DNA of 64,000 nt, from the NCBI GenBank assembly GCA_038049695.1, contig CP142452.1, positions 67,337,501 to 67,401,500 on the forward strand, in the 5' to 3' direction. The position numbers were made by a program, and so were the translations under genes. The notes beneath the pieces were generated by a model. It saw nothing but the letters and a program-made list of their open reading frames with translations. It was not told the origin of the DNA and ran no database searches. Of the stretch, positions 35,502 through 46,452 are shown piece after piece. Numbering within the stretch: the first letter of the stretch is position 1; each line of letters begins with the position of its first letter. The DNA is from Cinnamomum chago. Taxonomy: Eukaryota > Streptophyta > Magnoliopsida > Laurales > Lauraceae.

Positions 35502-35804
35502 GGGAAATATTCAATTGAGAACTAGGTCTCACCATGCTTCCGTGAGAACTATTGGTGGGGTCCATCTAGAACCAATCTAAATCGTCCATAAACAATGACC
35601 TCCCTTGATAGTTACTAATATGAAGCCATTAAACTCGTGGGGCGCCATAGATGAAGCTGTTAGAGGCATGGGACTAGGGTCAAACCTTTTACTTGGGGTG
35701 CTCTCATATAGATCTTTCCATCCCCTCTAGTCCCATCCCTAAATGGCCCCATAAAAAGTTTTCACGGTGACTATGTGAGAACAGTTCTCACTAGAACAAA
35801 GCCC
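35502..35804. mobile_element. MITE-like inverted-repeat element in intron 3 of TPS copy 2
   Basis: Imperfect inverted ends (GGGAAATATTCAATTGAGAAC and, inverted at the right, GGGCTTTGTTCTAGTGAGAAC), flanked by TATATA on both sides. About 300 bp, non-coding. Confidence 0.6.
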
Positions 35805-35820
35805 GATATATATGAGCAGG

Positions 35821-36048
35821 GCTCTCATAAGCCGAAGCTTCGTTTATCTAAGTTGAAACGGTGCTAGTCCCACAAATCAAAGTCGATTATTATTATTTTT
35901 TGCATGATGGAACTGAGAAATCCAATTCTGATTGGATTTATTTTTATTTGGAGACGATCATCATGCAAAAAACAATGATAATCGACTTTGATTTGTGGGA
36001 CCAGTATTGTTTCCGCTTAAGATAAGCTAAGCTTCAGTTTAGGAGAGC
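35821..36048. mobile_element. 228 bp MITE with about 90 bp inverted arms
   Basis: The left arm begins GCTCTCATAAGCCGAAGCTT and the right arm ends with the inverted GCTCTCCTAAACTGAAGCTT. The inner part CCCACAAATCAAAGTCGATT is a perfect inverted copy. It lies next to the previous element in intron 3. Confidence 0.75.
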
Positions 36049-36323
36049 TAGCCCCACTTGGATCTTTCGGTCCCCCTCTATCCCATGAAAAGTGGGCCCA
36101 AAATTCAAATCTATAAAGATTTTATAGGGCCAATTTTTGGGGTATCCTTTGCCCATCCATAAACCTATCCAGTGGGCTCCAACAACAACGATTTGTTCAG
36201 TAATCACATGATCATTACAGCCTTATCTAATCCATCAAGTAATTGCCTTTTAAGCTACTTTGTATATAATATGTAGAATAAAGCGATGTGTCATTCATAT
36301 TAAGTGCGGTGTGTTATACTTGC

Positions 36324-36660
36324 CTTGTTAGCTCCTTTAGCTCTTTTCGATTCATTGACTGTATCAAATTGAAATCCAATTTTGCAAGCTCTAAGATAAC
36401 ATCATTCTGCTGCTTATGTTGCTGGAAGAGTGAGATGTAAAATCTTGCATCCAGCCTGGCAATGCGCTTAAGCGTAGGTAGCTGAAGAGAATGACCTACT
36501 TGTGCTGCTAGAGGACCATCAAGATGGGTCATGAGGGACGTAAGCTGTCCTTTTGTGAAAGAGATGCCCTCATCCAATGTATCTTCTCCATGAGTGCCAT
36601 AAAATGCCGCTTCGTAGAGACTTAACAGGCCCTCCACATCACTACACCTTCCTTGAAGTT
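36324..36660 (-). pseudogene. TPS copy 2 exon 3 with GC splice donor
   Basis: Reads EGLLSLYEAAFYGTHGEDTL, LDARFYISLFQQHKQQND and LAKLDFNLIQSMNRKELKEL, the conserved exon 3 of TPS-a enzymes. It ends ACAAG with GCAAGT following, a GC-type donor. Near its start the GNFKEG part and the DVEGLL part are in different frames, so a small indel (around 36645) breaks the frame. Confidence 0.8.
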
Positions 36661-36694
36661 GCCTTCAACTCTATTTCATCATGAGAACTTTCCT

Positions 36695-37139
36695 TGTTGT
36701 TAGGTTTATGTCTTGTATTCCGGATTGACCGGATTGCTTCATTGGTTTAATCAATGACGAGGTTCAGCTTAGGGGTATTTTGGTCATTATACTGGGGCTT
36801 TTTTTTTTTTAGGCTAAGAAAGCGGAGATTATATATTGATGTAATCGATAACCCTTGACTATGAGTGAGAGAGGTGGGAGCTCTATCTCCCGTGCTATCG
36901 GAGTTTTCCGAATGGGAGGGGAAGATGTGAGAGCAAGATTGAGACCTATGGGGACAGAGTAGCCTAACTGTTAGATGGTTTGGAATCCTTGTAACAAGTT
37001 ACTCAATTTCTTGCATAGTGAAATCCTCATGACCCAATGGAAGTAGGCAAGTTTGCCGAACCACATAAATCTCTTGTATTCTCTCGTATGCTCGTGGTTG
37101 ATTGATCATACATGTTCTACCCTAATTAATTCCGCAACA
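36695..37139 (-). mobile_element. 445 bp solo LTR upstream of TPS copy 2 exon 3
   Basis: On the minus strand it starts TGTTGCGGAATTAATTAGG and ends CCTAACAACA. It contains the TGTGGTTCGGCAAACTTGCCTAC module. No internal region is attached. The flanking five bases do not match, so the duplication is lost or the ends are slightly off. Confidence 0.6.
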
Positions 37140-37718
37140 CTGCTCTCTAGTCTTACTACTTTGCATAAGTCTGCCTCACAAGATTGTTCACGAATTTAAG
37201 ATTTTTGAAGTGTTTAAAACTATTCCTTTATTCATAGTGTGTAATAAAGTTCCATGTCAATAATAACAGCCCCTCACACCTATTACACTTGAACATTGTA
37301 ACATATTTTTTTTTTGGGAACTCCATGGTAGCATCCCTCTACTAATATATCCTCAAGTTTCAATTCAAACGGAGTGAGTCCCATTATACAACTGAGCACA
37401 ACGATAGAAACCTACTCGGCGCTGACATGGCAACGTTGCTAACATGGTATTAATCACATTTCCATCATGGTTAACAATCATAGATTGGGACCCCCTCCTT
37501 CTTAGCAAAAACTTGAAGATATGTGACTAAAGGGGATGTGATTTATCTTGAATGGTCCGGATGATCTCCACATGAGCCCGAGGATGGAGTTCCAAAAAAT
37601 TGTTACACGAATTTTTGTAATAGCTGCGACTAAGAATGGACTCAAATAATAGTTGTGAGTATAGAAACACGAGAAGCTTAAGAGGAAGGGAGCATCGCAT
37701 CTCAAACAGATACTCATG
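37140..37718. other. Non-coding stretch, no gene seen
   Basis: No TPS exon 1 or 2 could be found upstream of copy 2 exon 3. A minus-strand open frame at 37527-37772 shows no known domain. Confidence 0.45.
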
Positions 37719-38329
37719 GATTGTGTCACACCCCCGAACCGGGACCTCGGGGGCGGGAATGGGATTAAGCATAAATATATTTTACTTCTCCCAAGATCCG
37801 CATGTGTGAAGACAACACATTCTGAATATTTTGCGGAAGCTTTCGTGGCATTGCGACCCGGAGTCCGTGGCCATCGGATTCCGCATCGCACTCCACCATT
37901 AGCACATAGCTATCATATCAAGAATCATATCAGACTGGAGTAAACCATCACCATAAATTACAGAGCTGACAGTAACAGGACATTACATTCCCATATATGT
38001 TCAAGTTACAATTATCAATGTACATTAATTAAGAATCCCAAGAAAAGGCTAATAAAAGCCATACAACAATAAGCTATAAACACTACCCCAAATATGACGT
38101 AGCTCCGATGTCAAGCTCAATGTCTACATGACATAGCCGACAAAACAACCTGCAAAACATGGCTCCACAGCCAACTCAAGCACTCAACTCGGGACGAAGA
38201 AATCTGAACCTGAGTACCAAAAGTAGTGGGTCAGACACGACAGTCTGGCAGGTGGATGAAAAGATCACAAATATACCAAAGAGTAAAACATGTGATAAAT
38301 CATGCTATTCGATCAAAATGCTGCATATA

Positions 38330-38990
38330 ACTAAACGGGTGGAAAATCATGAATCTCGGACAAAACATGTATTCATTTCCAGGAGGGTTAAAACATGAAG
38401 ACCTAATCAAACATGTGTTCATTTACCTCATCTATAATCATAGATATTTGACAATCGGGTGTTCGTCTAAAACATGTATAAATATAGTGGTTTGACAAAA
38501 CAAACGTTCATTTGAGACTTAGGTAAAAACATAAGTGTACAACAAATCAGGTATTCATAGCAGTCTGGCAAAACCAATGTCCATTTGAAGCATATGTGAA
38601 AATACGGATATTAACAAACCGGGTGTTCATTTAAAACAGGTGTAATCAAAGAAATCTGACCAAAACTAATATTCATTTATCCATAATTCAAGGCATGGGT
38701 ATTCCACAAATCAGGCATCGTTTAAAAACAGGTATAAACATAGGAATCTGGCAAAACAAGTGTCATTTAAAACATATTTCAAAGTATGGATATTCAACAA
38801 TTCGGGTATACATTTAAAATAGGTATAAACATAGGAATCTAGCAAAACGCGTGTCGTTTAAAGCAAAGCACGGATATTTAATAATACGGGTATCCATTTA
38901 AAATAGGTATAAACATAGGAATCTAGCAAAACGCGTGTCGTTTAAAGCAAAGCACGGATATTTAATAATACAGGTATCCATTTAAAACAT
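38330..38990. repeat. Tandem repeats, cleanest part with 84 bp period
   Basis: Diverged units with CGGGTnTnCATTTAAAA and GGAATCTnGCAAAACnnGTGTC follow each other. The last two full units (AGGTATAAACATAGG at 38821 and 38905) are nearly identical. Confidence 0.8.
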
Positions 38991-39300
38991 GGGCAATCGT
39001 ACAAATCAAGTAAAATCATTGATCGTGTGAAACATATGTAAGAGCATGGGTATTCGCCCAACCGGCATTTATTTAAAACATGTGCGGGTACAAAGAACAG
39101 AAGGCAATATAATAATAACTGAATTTACATTGGAGAATATTAACACTTGTTTAAATAACAACTTTCATAGAGGAAACGAATCATTTATCAGAAAACATAA
39201 AAGCAATATAAAACATGTCGGGTATCCAAGGAATCGGGAACTGGCAAGATGGCAACCACAAGAAGCTAAGTCCTCTATCACTAAAGCGATAGAGCAATAA

Positions 39301-39418
39301 CTAGGCCCTGATCTCAGTCACTCGAGGTGAGGAGAAACAGGGGATCTCATATCAATACATATACATATACTAGGCCCTGATCTCAGTCACTCGAGGTGAG
39401 GAGAAACAGGGGATCTCA
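39301..39418. repeat. Direct repeat, 69 bp period, two copies
   Basis: CTAGGCCCTGATCTCAGTCA starts at 39301 and at 39370; about 50 bp of each unit is identical. Confidence 0.9.
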
Positions 39419-40323
39419 TGAATGCATATACATATACTATACGGGACCACGGTAGCGAGCCGGGCATCGGGGACCACAGTAGCAATCTGCGGTATCGGGA
39501 CAAGACCACGGTAATAACCGGGTAGCGGGATCCAAACTGCAGCTGGCGGGACAAGAGGGGGATCTCCAAGTCGGTTGATCAGACCAACAGGGTTATCCAA
39601 GCTTAGTGGTGCCGACTCATAGGTCAAATACAATCGAGACAAAGCAAGTAAATCAAGTATAAATATATAATCAATCGGGCAAGACGGGGGTGCTCAAGGG
39701 CACACTGACATATCATGTGGTGCAATGCACTTCGGGACAAGTAACTGTTACTAGAGTAACTTCAATGCTTTCGGGCAAAACAAGTCATGTGATGCAAATC
39801 TCGGGAAAAGAGGTAAAACAATGAACCATAACAATTCCGGGAAAAATATTAATTTCAAGATCTATATAAGTGAATAGGGGTCCCGTATGTCGATTATGAT
39901 AATTACTTGGTACTCCTTGAGTTAGAAGACATTCCGGGCTCCTTATGCACTTTTACTATTTTCAAAACTTAAAATGAGCGTATGGGTAGTACTAGATGTT
40001 ACAATAGAAAAAATCAAGATTATAAACGGTCCATCCTAAGTATGATATCAACTCGGAACCATCGAGCAACCTACTCAGTCACCGAAAGGAATAGAATTCG
40101 CGATACCCACGGAAATAGACTTTGCATTTAGGTATGAAGAAGGTATCGTGTCGTTCCATCCCGTTCAAGATTGAAATAGATTGAACTTCGATGCCTCCGA
40201 ACCAACCGTGAAGAGCATCGGCTCAAGATGTCCTCACATATGGTCAAGTGAGTCCAAGGAGGGTAGCCAAGGTCCACCAAAAAAAATAAATATCAAAACC
40301 CACTGGACTCAAACTGAGTCCTC

Positions 40324-40458
40324 TGATCGATCGGACCTTCGGTCCGATCGATCGGCCGAAATTTCTGTACCAGAAATGCACAGGGTCCGATCGATCGGCC
40401 CAAAAAGGCTTACAGTTATTTACAGTCCGATCGATCGGCCTGTAGGTCCGATCGATCG
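40324..40458. repeat. CGATCGATCG palindrome cluster
   Basis: Exact CGATCGATCG at 40345, 40388, 40428 and 40449, plus TGATCGATCG at 40324. Each is usually embedded in GGTCCGATCGATCGGNCC. Confidence 0.9.
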
Positions 40459-41851
40459 GACCTGGGCGTACAGCAGGTCCGGGACTCTTGATTTTTCTCC
40501 TCTTTCTCCTTTTTGTTTCCTTTCCTTCCAACATAATATCAACCACATAGAACCATAAACAAGAGAACTTAAACACATGTTTCCAAGACATTAAAATGAG
40601 CTAAAGAGCTCCTCATTTCAAGTTTCTCCCTTTCCATCCTTTCCCTTCACAATAAATCTCAAAGTGGAGAAAACTCATTCATGTGAAACCATTTGAAATC
40701 TTTACAATATGATGCATACATTTTCAAGTATGAACAAGAGAGAAGTAAACTCATCAATAAGCACATTTCGAAATCAATATTAATCATAGTAAAGACAACC
40801 ATTAAAATCACCCACACCATCAATGAAATAAGATTTTCTCACAAAACATGTTAATAATCAAAACGATCCAATCAACCACTTGCCTTGGGTCCCAAGCTAG
40901 GAAATCAAGCTTCTAATCACTCTCAAGCTCAAGATCAACAATCTCTAGAAAAACCCCCAAAACAAAACCCTAAAATGGGTCAAAACAAAGAAGAAAGAAC
41001 TCCCAATCATGAAAATGGAGCTTCTCAAGGGCTAGAAGAACACAAATCTAGAAGGTGGAGAAGAACACTTACTTGCAAGGTCCTCTAATGGACAAGGTAA
41101 GCTCAAAGGAAGTCTTGTGATGGAGGGTTCTCTTCACAAATGGTATCAATGGAAAGCTTGCAAGATGAGGAAGAAGAAGGTGGTCTCCATTTCTTGATTG
41201 ATGAACTCTTGGTGTGGCTTGGAGATGGAGAAGCAAGAAGAAGAAGAGAAAACACAAGAGCAAACCCTAGGTTGCTGGTTTGGGCTGGAAAATGGAGAAT
41301 GAAGTGAATGAAGGAGATGGGTTCCTCTTATAAGCAAGTGAGGTTTGGGTCCCACAACTTAAAGAACTTGGGTGGCTGAAATCATCTAATTCGGGACCTC
41401 GGATGGAATCGACGAAGAAGGAAGAAATGATCGTCGAAATATCTAGTTTGCAAAAAAGTATATGTTTCGCGGGTTTCGGGAATATCGAGTTTTGGGTACA
41501 GATTTGGTGTGAAAAGACTGTTTTGCCCTCAAGGCCAAGAAATCGGGTTTCGGGTTCTCAAATGGATACGGGGTCAACATGAAAGTTGTAGGATTCCTCA
41601 AGATGAATGTAACGGGCCAAAAACACAATACAAAACAAATCGAAAAAATCTCACAAGAAAATGCAAAGCCGAAAAAAGGAACCCCCAAAGGGCCCCACAA
41701 GCTACCAAAGCATTCAAAAGCCCAAAACTAGAAGAAAAACCATTCTAGCTCACAAACTCAACCCAACAAATACTAATCCCACTAAAAGAAACTAATCCTC
41801 AAATAAGACAACACTAATCCAAGAGATTAGGGGTCGGGTTCTCACAGATTG

Positions 41852-43378
41852 ATCGTGTTGGGTATGTAGTTTCACAAGTAATGCCACTATCTAGCTCAAC
41901 TTATCAAATATATCAAAAGTAAAAATAAATAAATAAATAAAAAACAATAGGTGCTAGTTGTGGCAATAAAATGAGTACTTTACTACCTTTTGACATATAT
42001 CTTTTAAAAAAATTAAAAATTAAAACTAATGATAAAATGAGATAAGTTCCTAAAACATCACAGGGAGAATCGGTCCTGGGGCTTGGGTTTGAATGGTCTC
42101 CCTAAAAAGTTTTAGAAACCTTCAAGTTTTTCTAAAGATTGTGTCTTTGTTTATTTATGCCAACCCTCCCCGAAAAGTAAGTATAATGGCTCCTTCAAGG
42201 AAAATGTATTGGTTTCGCCATTGATGTTACAAGATTCATGTGTTGGTCTCACCATGCAATAATTTACAATAGGATCTTGTAATGGATGTGTGCTCCGGTG
42301 GCGGAGGGCTTGGGGAACTCACAGTGAATGCTTAGATCTCTGGATGTCCTGGCAATAAATCAATGTCCCCCACAAAAAAGTAGAGTCTACAAAATCAGTT
42401 ATTGAGAACGGCAACTTACCTTATTGGTAAGTGACCGCAGTTCTCACTTGGAAGCTAGGGTTTAAATTGTGCTACGTCACCTCTTCTCACTTGTGTAGGC
42501 TTTTTTTCGTTTGTACATGCTTCTTTCCCACTTGTGTGGACCTTCTTTTTGTGTTTGGTGTGGGCTCTCTCTTGGATCTCAGCCCCCTTGGTGGAGTTAC
42601 CCCAAAAACCAAAAGGGAAAATCAAATCTTTCTACACGATACAAATGTTCCCCAAAAATTCAAGCATTGTAATCAATGTTTAAAACCTAAAAGCTTGAGC
42701 AAAGTAATTTGGACAAGTCAGACTCAATACCCACTCGGTGAATTAGAAACCATTGTTTAAAAGTCGGACATAAGGTCATAGCGCCAAGTACATTGTCCCC
42801 TCCTTAATTGCCTAGGCCAATGTCACACTAAACTGAATCAACTCGATCAGCAGAGGGTTTTTATTTTTATTTTTTTTGCCTAGCCAAGTGGGCTAGGACA
42901 CATGCAAATTTAGTAAGAGTTTTATGGATTAATCCTTGGTCATCTTAGTGAGAGGCAAGGTTCCCGATTCAAATATTAGTGAGAGGGAGCACCAACAACC
43001 CCTCATTCTCTATCCAACTCTACGCCGAAAGAGAGCAAACACATGATCAATCAACATCCTTTGTTATTTCATTTATGTTTAACTCGATTTCCTTAAAATT
43101 TTCCTTTTCCATCATTCTCATATATATATATATATGCTACAAAACTCCGTGGATGTTTCCCACAAAAGGCCCCTTTTTTAGCCAATGAAAGTGTGACACA
43201 TGTCATCAATGATACACTTATCCATTCTCTCTCCTAAATATTCTCCTATAAATGAGGAGCTTTTATAGATTCTCTTAAATCATTAGCTATTAGATAGGGG
43301 CAGAAGCTCCCCTTTTGAGATAGGGAAGTTTTTTAGAATATCTCTCTCTCTCTCTATATATATAAATATATATACATA
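41852..43378. other. Non-coding stretch, no gene seen
   Basis: AT-rich with short A runs and TA/CT microsatellites near 43118-43130 and 43342-43376. Short tRNA-like phrases near 42410 and 42930 are too weak to call SINEs. Confidence 0.5.
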
Positions 43379-43789
43379 CTAGCGCTCGAGGGCCCATGCC
43401 CAACGCGGGCCTTGTTTAAAGAGTTATTAACATATTAAATAGTAGTATTCATTTCATTTAAATGAAATGTAAATGACTATTTAAAGCATATATCCATGCA
43501 TCAATTATACTATATCAATGAAAAGATAAACACACATTCGTTCAATGTAAAAAATATTGCACTAAGTTTCAAATTTCCACTTGTTCAATAATTGTCACAT
43601 TGTTTGATGTCAGAAGCAAAAAATTAAATTACTAAGCTCACACTAATGGGATCATGAGAGGAAATTTGGAAAAAGAAATTGGTTTTATTTGAAACTTAAA
43701 ATTAGGTGAAAACTTTTAGATTTTATGGCTATGATTGGGTATCCAAGTAAGTATTCTAATGGGGGAGTTCTGTTGTTCACAGTGATAAC

Positions 43790-44060
43790 TTGCCCCTACA
43801 AACTTGGATGACCCAAGCCCCACTGTGTGGACGCTTAGCATGTGGTTCTTGGGGCTGATATCATGCACACTCCTCTCCTTCCTCAACCAGTTTTTTGCCT
43901 GTCATACTGAGCCCCTCATGACCATCTAGATTTCAGTGCAAGTGGCAGCGCTGCCCATATGCCACTTCATGGCCACTGTGCTCCCTAAGATCACCTTCAG
44001 GATCGGGTCAAGGAAGATTTTGATCAACGCGAAAGAGCATGTCTTGATCTCTGGTTGTGC
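43790..44060 (+). pseudogene. Captured fragment of an oligopeptide transporter (OPT) gene
   Basis: The plus strand reads APTNLDDPSPTVWTLSMW, FLGLISCTLLSFLNQFFA, then TEPLMTI-stop-ISVQVAALP, HFMATVLPKITFRIGSRK and AKEHVLIS. This matches the N-terminal part of plant OPT proton-coupled peptide/metal-chelate transporters (TFRMWFLGLxSC, FLNQFFxYRTEPL and KEHVLIS blocks; first membrane spans). A TAG at 43927-43929 stands where glutamine is usual, and part of the PGPFNM region is missing. Only about 85 codons remain, with no promoter or following exons. It is a pseudogene fragment moved by the Helitron. Confidence 0.75.
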
Positions 44061-44140
44061 ATTGGAACGAATTGGCTTATGCGGTTGGAGTATAAACACA
44101 AGCATAGGAAAGATTATGTTATTGATCTCAAAGATTGATT

Positions 44141-44288
44141 GACGGAGAAGATTTAGGAATTTAAATCAATTCGTTGGTTGACTCTAAATTACAAGGATTT
44201 CACGGGCAAGGGATAAATATTGATTGATTAAAGGAAAGTTTAAAATTGAATGAGAGGAATTTTATCGGAGTTGGAGAAGATTTAGGAC
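44141..44288. repeat. Helitron internal direct repeat, copy 1
   Basis: GACGGAGAAGATTTAGGAAT through GTTGGAGAAGATTTAGGA; about 90 percent like 46057-46203 by eye, same orientation. It ends where the XDH/AO exon 3 similarity begins. Confidence 0.85.
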
Positions 44289-46048
44289 CCACACCACATC
44301 TTCCTCACTAATGAACAGCCTGATAGGCAAGCTCCTAGGGATGTCTTCAATATTCATGGCATGGCTCCGACATGAGTTTGTTTTGTTCATGTGGCATATA
44401 AATTGGCTGCCAACATAGGAGGGAGAATGGAAAGAATTGAATATAGGCTGATATCTTGTACATTTGCAGTACAAGACAAAACATATGAGAGAACTCACAA
44501 AAGATATACTTGTGTGAGACAATTGGAAAGCAAGATATCATAAACAGTACCTGCAAAGATTACCATCAATCTGATCTTCAATTTCTTCCGCGGTTGGCTG
44601 TGACATCAATCCATGCATGCTCATTATCTGTGATCAAAAAAGAAAGAAAAAGAAGTTGGCAATCAAACATGTAGAATGAAAATATGGTTAAAGGACTTAG
44701 AATTAGAACTTAAAAGCCATTTCTTGTAGTTCAGGTATTAGCTCTCTCTAGAAGCATTGTAAAAACGGATAATTCTATATTAACAATGGTCTACATGATG
44801 TACATTGATCATTGTCTTGGCAGACGAATGACTATTATTTAAGTATACTTGGTGTTTAGGACAGGGAAAAAATAAGAAAACAATACCCCGCCTACATCTT
44901 TCTGCCATAAAAGGTCAATGCGGGTGCATTTTGGGCAGATTTAAATGCACCCTTGAATTCACAAGGGCAGACATTATGCATGGTGACACGATAAAAGTCA
45001 TTATATACATGTTAGGAGAAGTTTCAAGTGCATCTATCCCTCACCATAGGGTGAGGGACACTTCCATAATTGGGAATTTTCAAGTACAAAAGTTACTTTT
45101 CAAGTACATAGGGTGGGGTACACTTCCTTGTCTTCATGTGCAAAAAGGGAAGTGTCCCTCACCCTATGGTGATGGATAGATGCACTTGAAACTTCCCCTC
45201 ATGTTATGTGTATGGAGAGAGAGAGAGAGAGAGACCATTGTAAGAAAATTACAAACCCACAACAGGGAGAAGCTACTAATTACTGATGCAAAAGGAGCAA
45301 CCCGGTGCACCCACTCTGTATTAATGTGGCCTATGGTTTACGTACCTATTCCCCTGATCTGATTAGACTTCCATCATGAGGGATGCCCCCAAGATGTTGA
45401 CATTCAGTAAATGAAATATAAGGAAGGAGAAGCGAATTTCCTACCACAATGCGTATAAGAAGGGGCTCAAAGGAAAATCCGATAAAGTCTCTCTCTATAG
45501 CTAAGCATCACTTTGCTGATGTCGTCCTAAAAATACCCACCATGAACATCTGCACATCCACAATCACTTTGAAAATAAAAGCAATTCATGAAAAAATCAC
45601 CAACAGTGTATAAACTAAAAAGAAAAAAGAAAAAGTTCTACAGTTGAAGAGAAACAAGGACACCCATCTGGAGATCAACTCGACTCACCATCCCAAGAGT
45701 GCGGAATCCACATTGGGTACCATTATCATCAACAATAGCTTGTTGTATAGAAGAGAGCCCAGTCTTCAAACTCCCAACTTCTTCAATGGTTGTGAGGTGC
45801 ATTCCACCCACAAAACAGAAAGGCATCAAATATGAACACAAATTTGCATGGGCAGCAGCATCAGAAGAAATGAAAACAGTGCAAGCCTCACAGCCACCTT
45901 GCTTGCTTGGCATCTGAAGGTCCTTCAGACCCATCTCTTCTCTAAGAAAGTCCCCCAATAGGGTCATGGGGTCTGGGTTCTTGACACAGATCCTCTTCCC
46001 ATTGTCATGGAAACTCAGGGAGCTCTCAGACATGAGTGGTGTATTCAT
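44289..46048 (-). pseudogene. Captured 5' exons of a xanthine dehydrogenase / aldehyde oxidase-type gene
   Basis: Exon 1 (45689-46048, 120 codons from ATG, GTGAGT donor) encodes the plant-type 2Fe-2S domain: MTLLGDFLREEMGL, KQGGCEACTVF, GGMHLTTIEEVGS, NGTQCGFRTLGM. Exon 2 (44551-44627) continues IMSMHGLMSQPTAEEIEDQI then DGNLC. Exon 3 (about 44289-44463) reads CTRYQPIFNSF and IEDIPRSLPIRLFISEEDVV. Two iron-sulfur cysteines are missing (MPSKQGG for the usual CGEGG-type segment; GFRTLG for GFCTPG), CTGYRP has become CTRYQP, and the exon 3 acceptor is AA. The FAD and molybdopterin domains of the roughly 1300-residue enzyme are absent. A MITE lies in intron 1. Confidence 0.8.
45014..45199. mobile_element. 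186 bp MITE in intron 1 of the captured XDH/AO fragment
   Basis: Inverted arms of about 52 bp: AGGAGAAGTTTCAAGTGCAT at the left and the complement ATGCACTTGAAACTTCCCCT at the right, with the CTCACC(C)TATGGTG segment also inverted. Confidence 0.8.
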
Positions 46049-46056
46049 TTTTGGTT

Positions 46057-46203
46057 GACGAAGAAGATTTAGGAATTTAAATCAATTCATCGGTTGACTC
46101 TAAATTAATAAGATTTCACGGGCAAGGGATAAAGATTGATTGATTAAAGGAAAGTTTAAAATTGAATGGGAGGAATTTTAGGGGAGTTGGAGAAGATTTA
46201 GGA
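46057..46203. repeat. Helitron internal direct repeat, copy 2
   Basis: Second copy of the 147 bp repeat, starting 9 nt beyond the XDH/AO initiation codon. The captured XDH/AO segment fills the space between the two copies. Confidence 0.85.
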
Positions 46204-46370
46204 GTTTTATTTGTGATGCCACGTGTCATTTTTTTTGGATACCCACATGGCGTCCTTGAAAAATCAAAAAAATTGAGGATGCGCCACGTGTCGCTCTCCC
46301 ACAAATTCACCTGATTCACCTGCTGTCTTTTATTATATATATATATGGGAGTTGAAGATGTTCTTCTGGG

Positions 46371-46452
46371 AGTAACTCTCACAATACTATGAGAGTAAGG
46401 GTTACGAGGTACGCCACCCCTTACTCTCACAGTATCGTGAGAGTTACTCTCA
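46371..46452. mobile_element. Short inverted-repeat element beside the Helitron 5' end
   Basis: AGTAACTCTCACAATACTAT followed, about 30 nt on, by the inverted copy ending GAGAGTTACTCTC. The sequence after it (to about 46640) resembles the interior of the element at 21202-22020. Confidence 0.6.

Larger units (their letters stand above)
34671..36660 (-). pseudogene. Terpene synthase copy 2, internally deleted
   Basis: Recognisable parts are exon 3 (about 36324-36660), the first 80 nt of exon 4 (about 35001-35083) and exon 7 (34671-34964). The rest of exon 4, exons 5 and 6 and their introns are gone. Exon 4 runs straight into sequence matching the last 45 nt of intron 6 of copy 3. The protein would lack DDxxD and most of the catalytic core. 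Two MITE-like elements lie in intron 3. Upstream, a solo LTR (36695-37139) replaces exons 1-2. The 3' flank including the (GA)n run matches copy 3. Confidence 0.9.
37724..41846. mobile_element. 4.1 kb non-coding TG...CA element with 5 bp duplication (element TA)
   Basis: It begins TGTCACACCCCCGAACCGGG and ends GGGTCGGGTTCTCACA. GATTG stands on both sides (37719-37723, 41847-41851). The two ends are imperfect inverted copies. No long direct repeats at the ends and no transposase or polyprotein domain are seen. The interior holds an 84 bp-period tandem repeat, a 69 bp direct repeat and a CGATCGATCG palindrome cluster. A second member with similar ends is at 46992-50075. 5 bp duplications and TG...CA ends are LTR-retrotransposon habits, but LTRs are absent; the class is open. 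Confidence 0.7.
43379..46358 (-). mobile_element. Helitron carrying OPT and XDH/AO gene fragments
   Basis: On the minus strand the right end of the block starts with TC and an AT-repeat followed by AATAAAAG and a CGACACGTGGCGC motif, like plant Helitron 5' ends. The other end is a GGCCCGCGTTGGGCATGGGCC hairpin followed by CTCGAGCG and CTAG, then T, the hallmark 3' end. The 5' base is 46358 (preceded by A, as expected for AT insertion) or 46350. Inside lie an oligopeptide-transporter fragment (plus strand), a molybdo-flavoenzyme fragment (minus strand) and a 147 bp direct repeat around the latter. No RepHel protein is present, so it is non-autonomous. Confidence 0.75.

Noticed and set aside
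37502-37891. Minus-strand open frames upstream of TPS copy 2
   Set aside because: Checked for TPS exon 1 and 2 motifs; none found, and the frame crosses the border of element TA.
40324-40458. Spaced palindromic repeats resembling a CRISPR array
   Set aside because: The repeats are only 10-18 bp, the spacers irregular, and the context is a plant transposon; there are no cas genes.
40181-40591. Arginine/serine-rich frames on both strands
   Set aside because: Produced by the CGATCGATCG palindromes (IDR/DRS repeats in translation), not by a gene.
42400-42960. tRNA-like phrases suggesting SINEs
   Set aside because: A- and B-box-like words are too degenerate and no body or tail could be defined.
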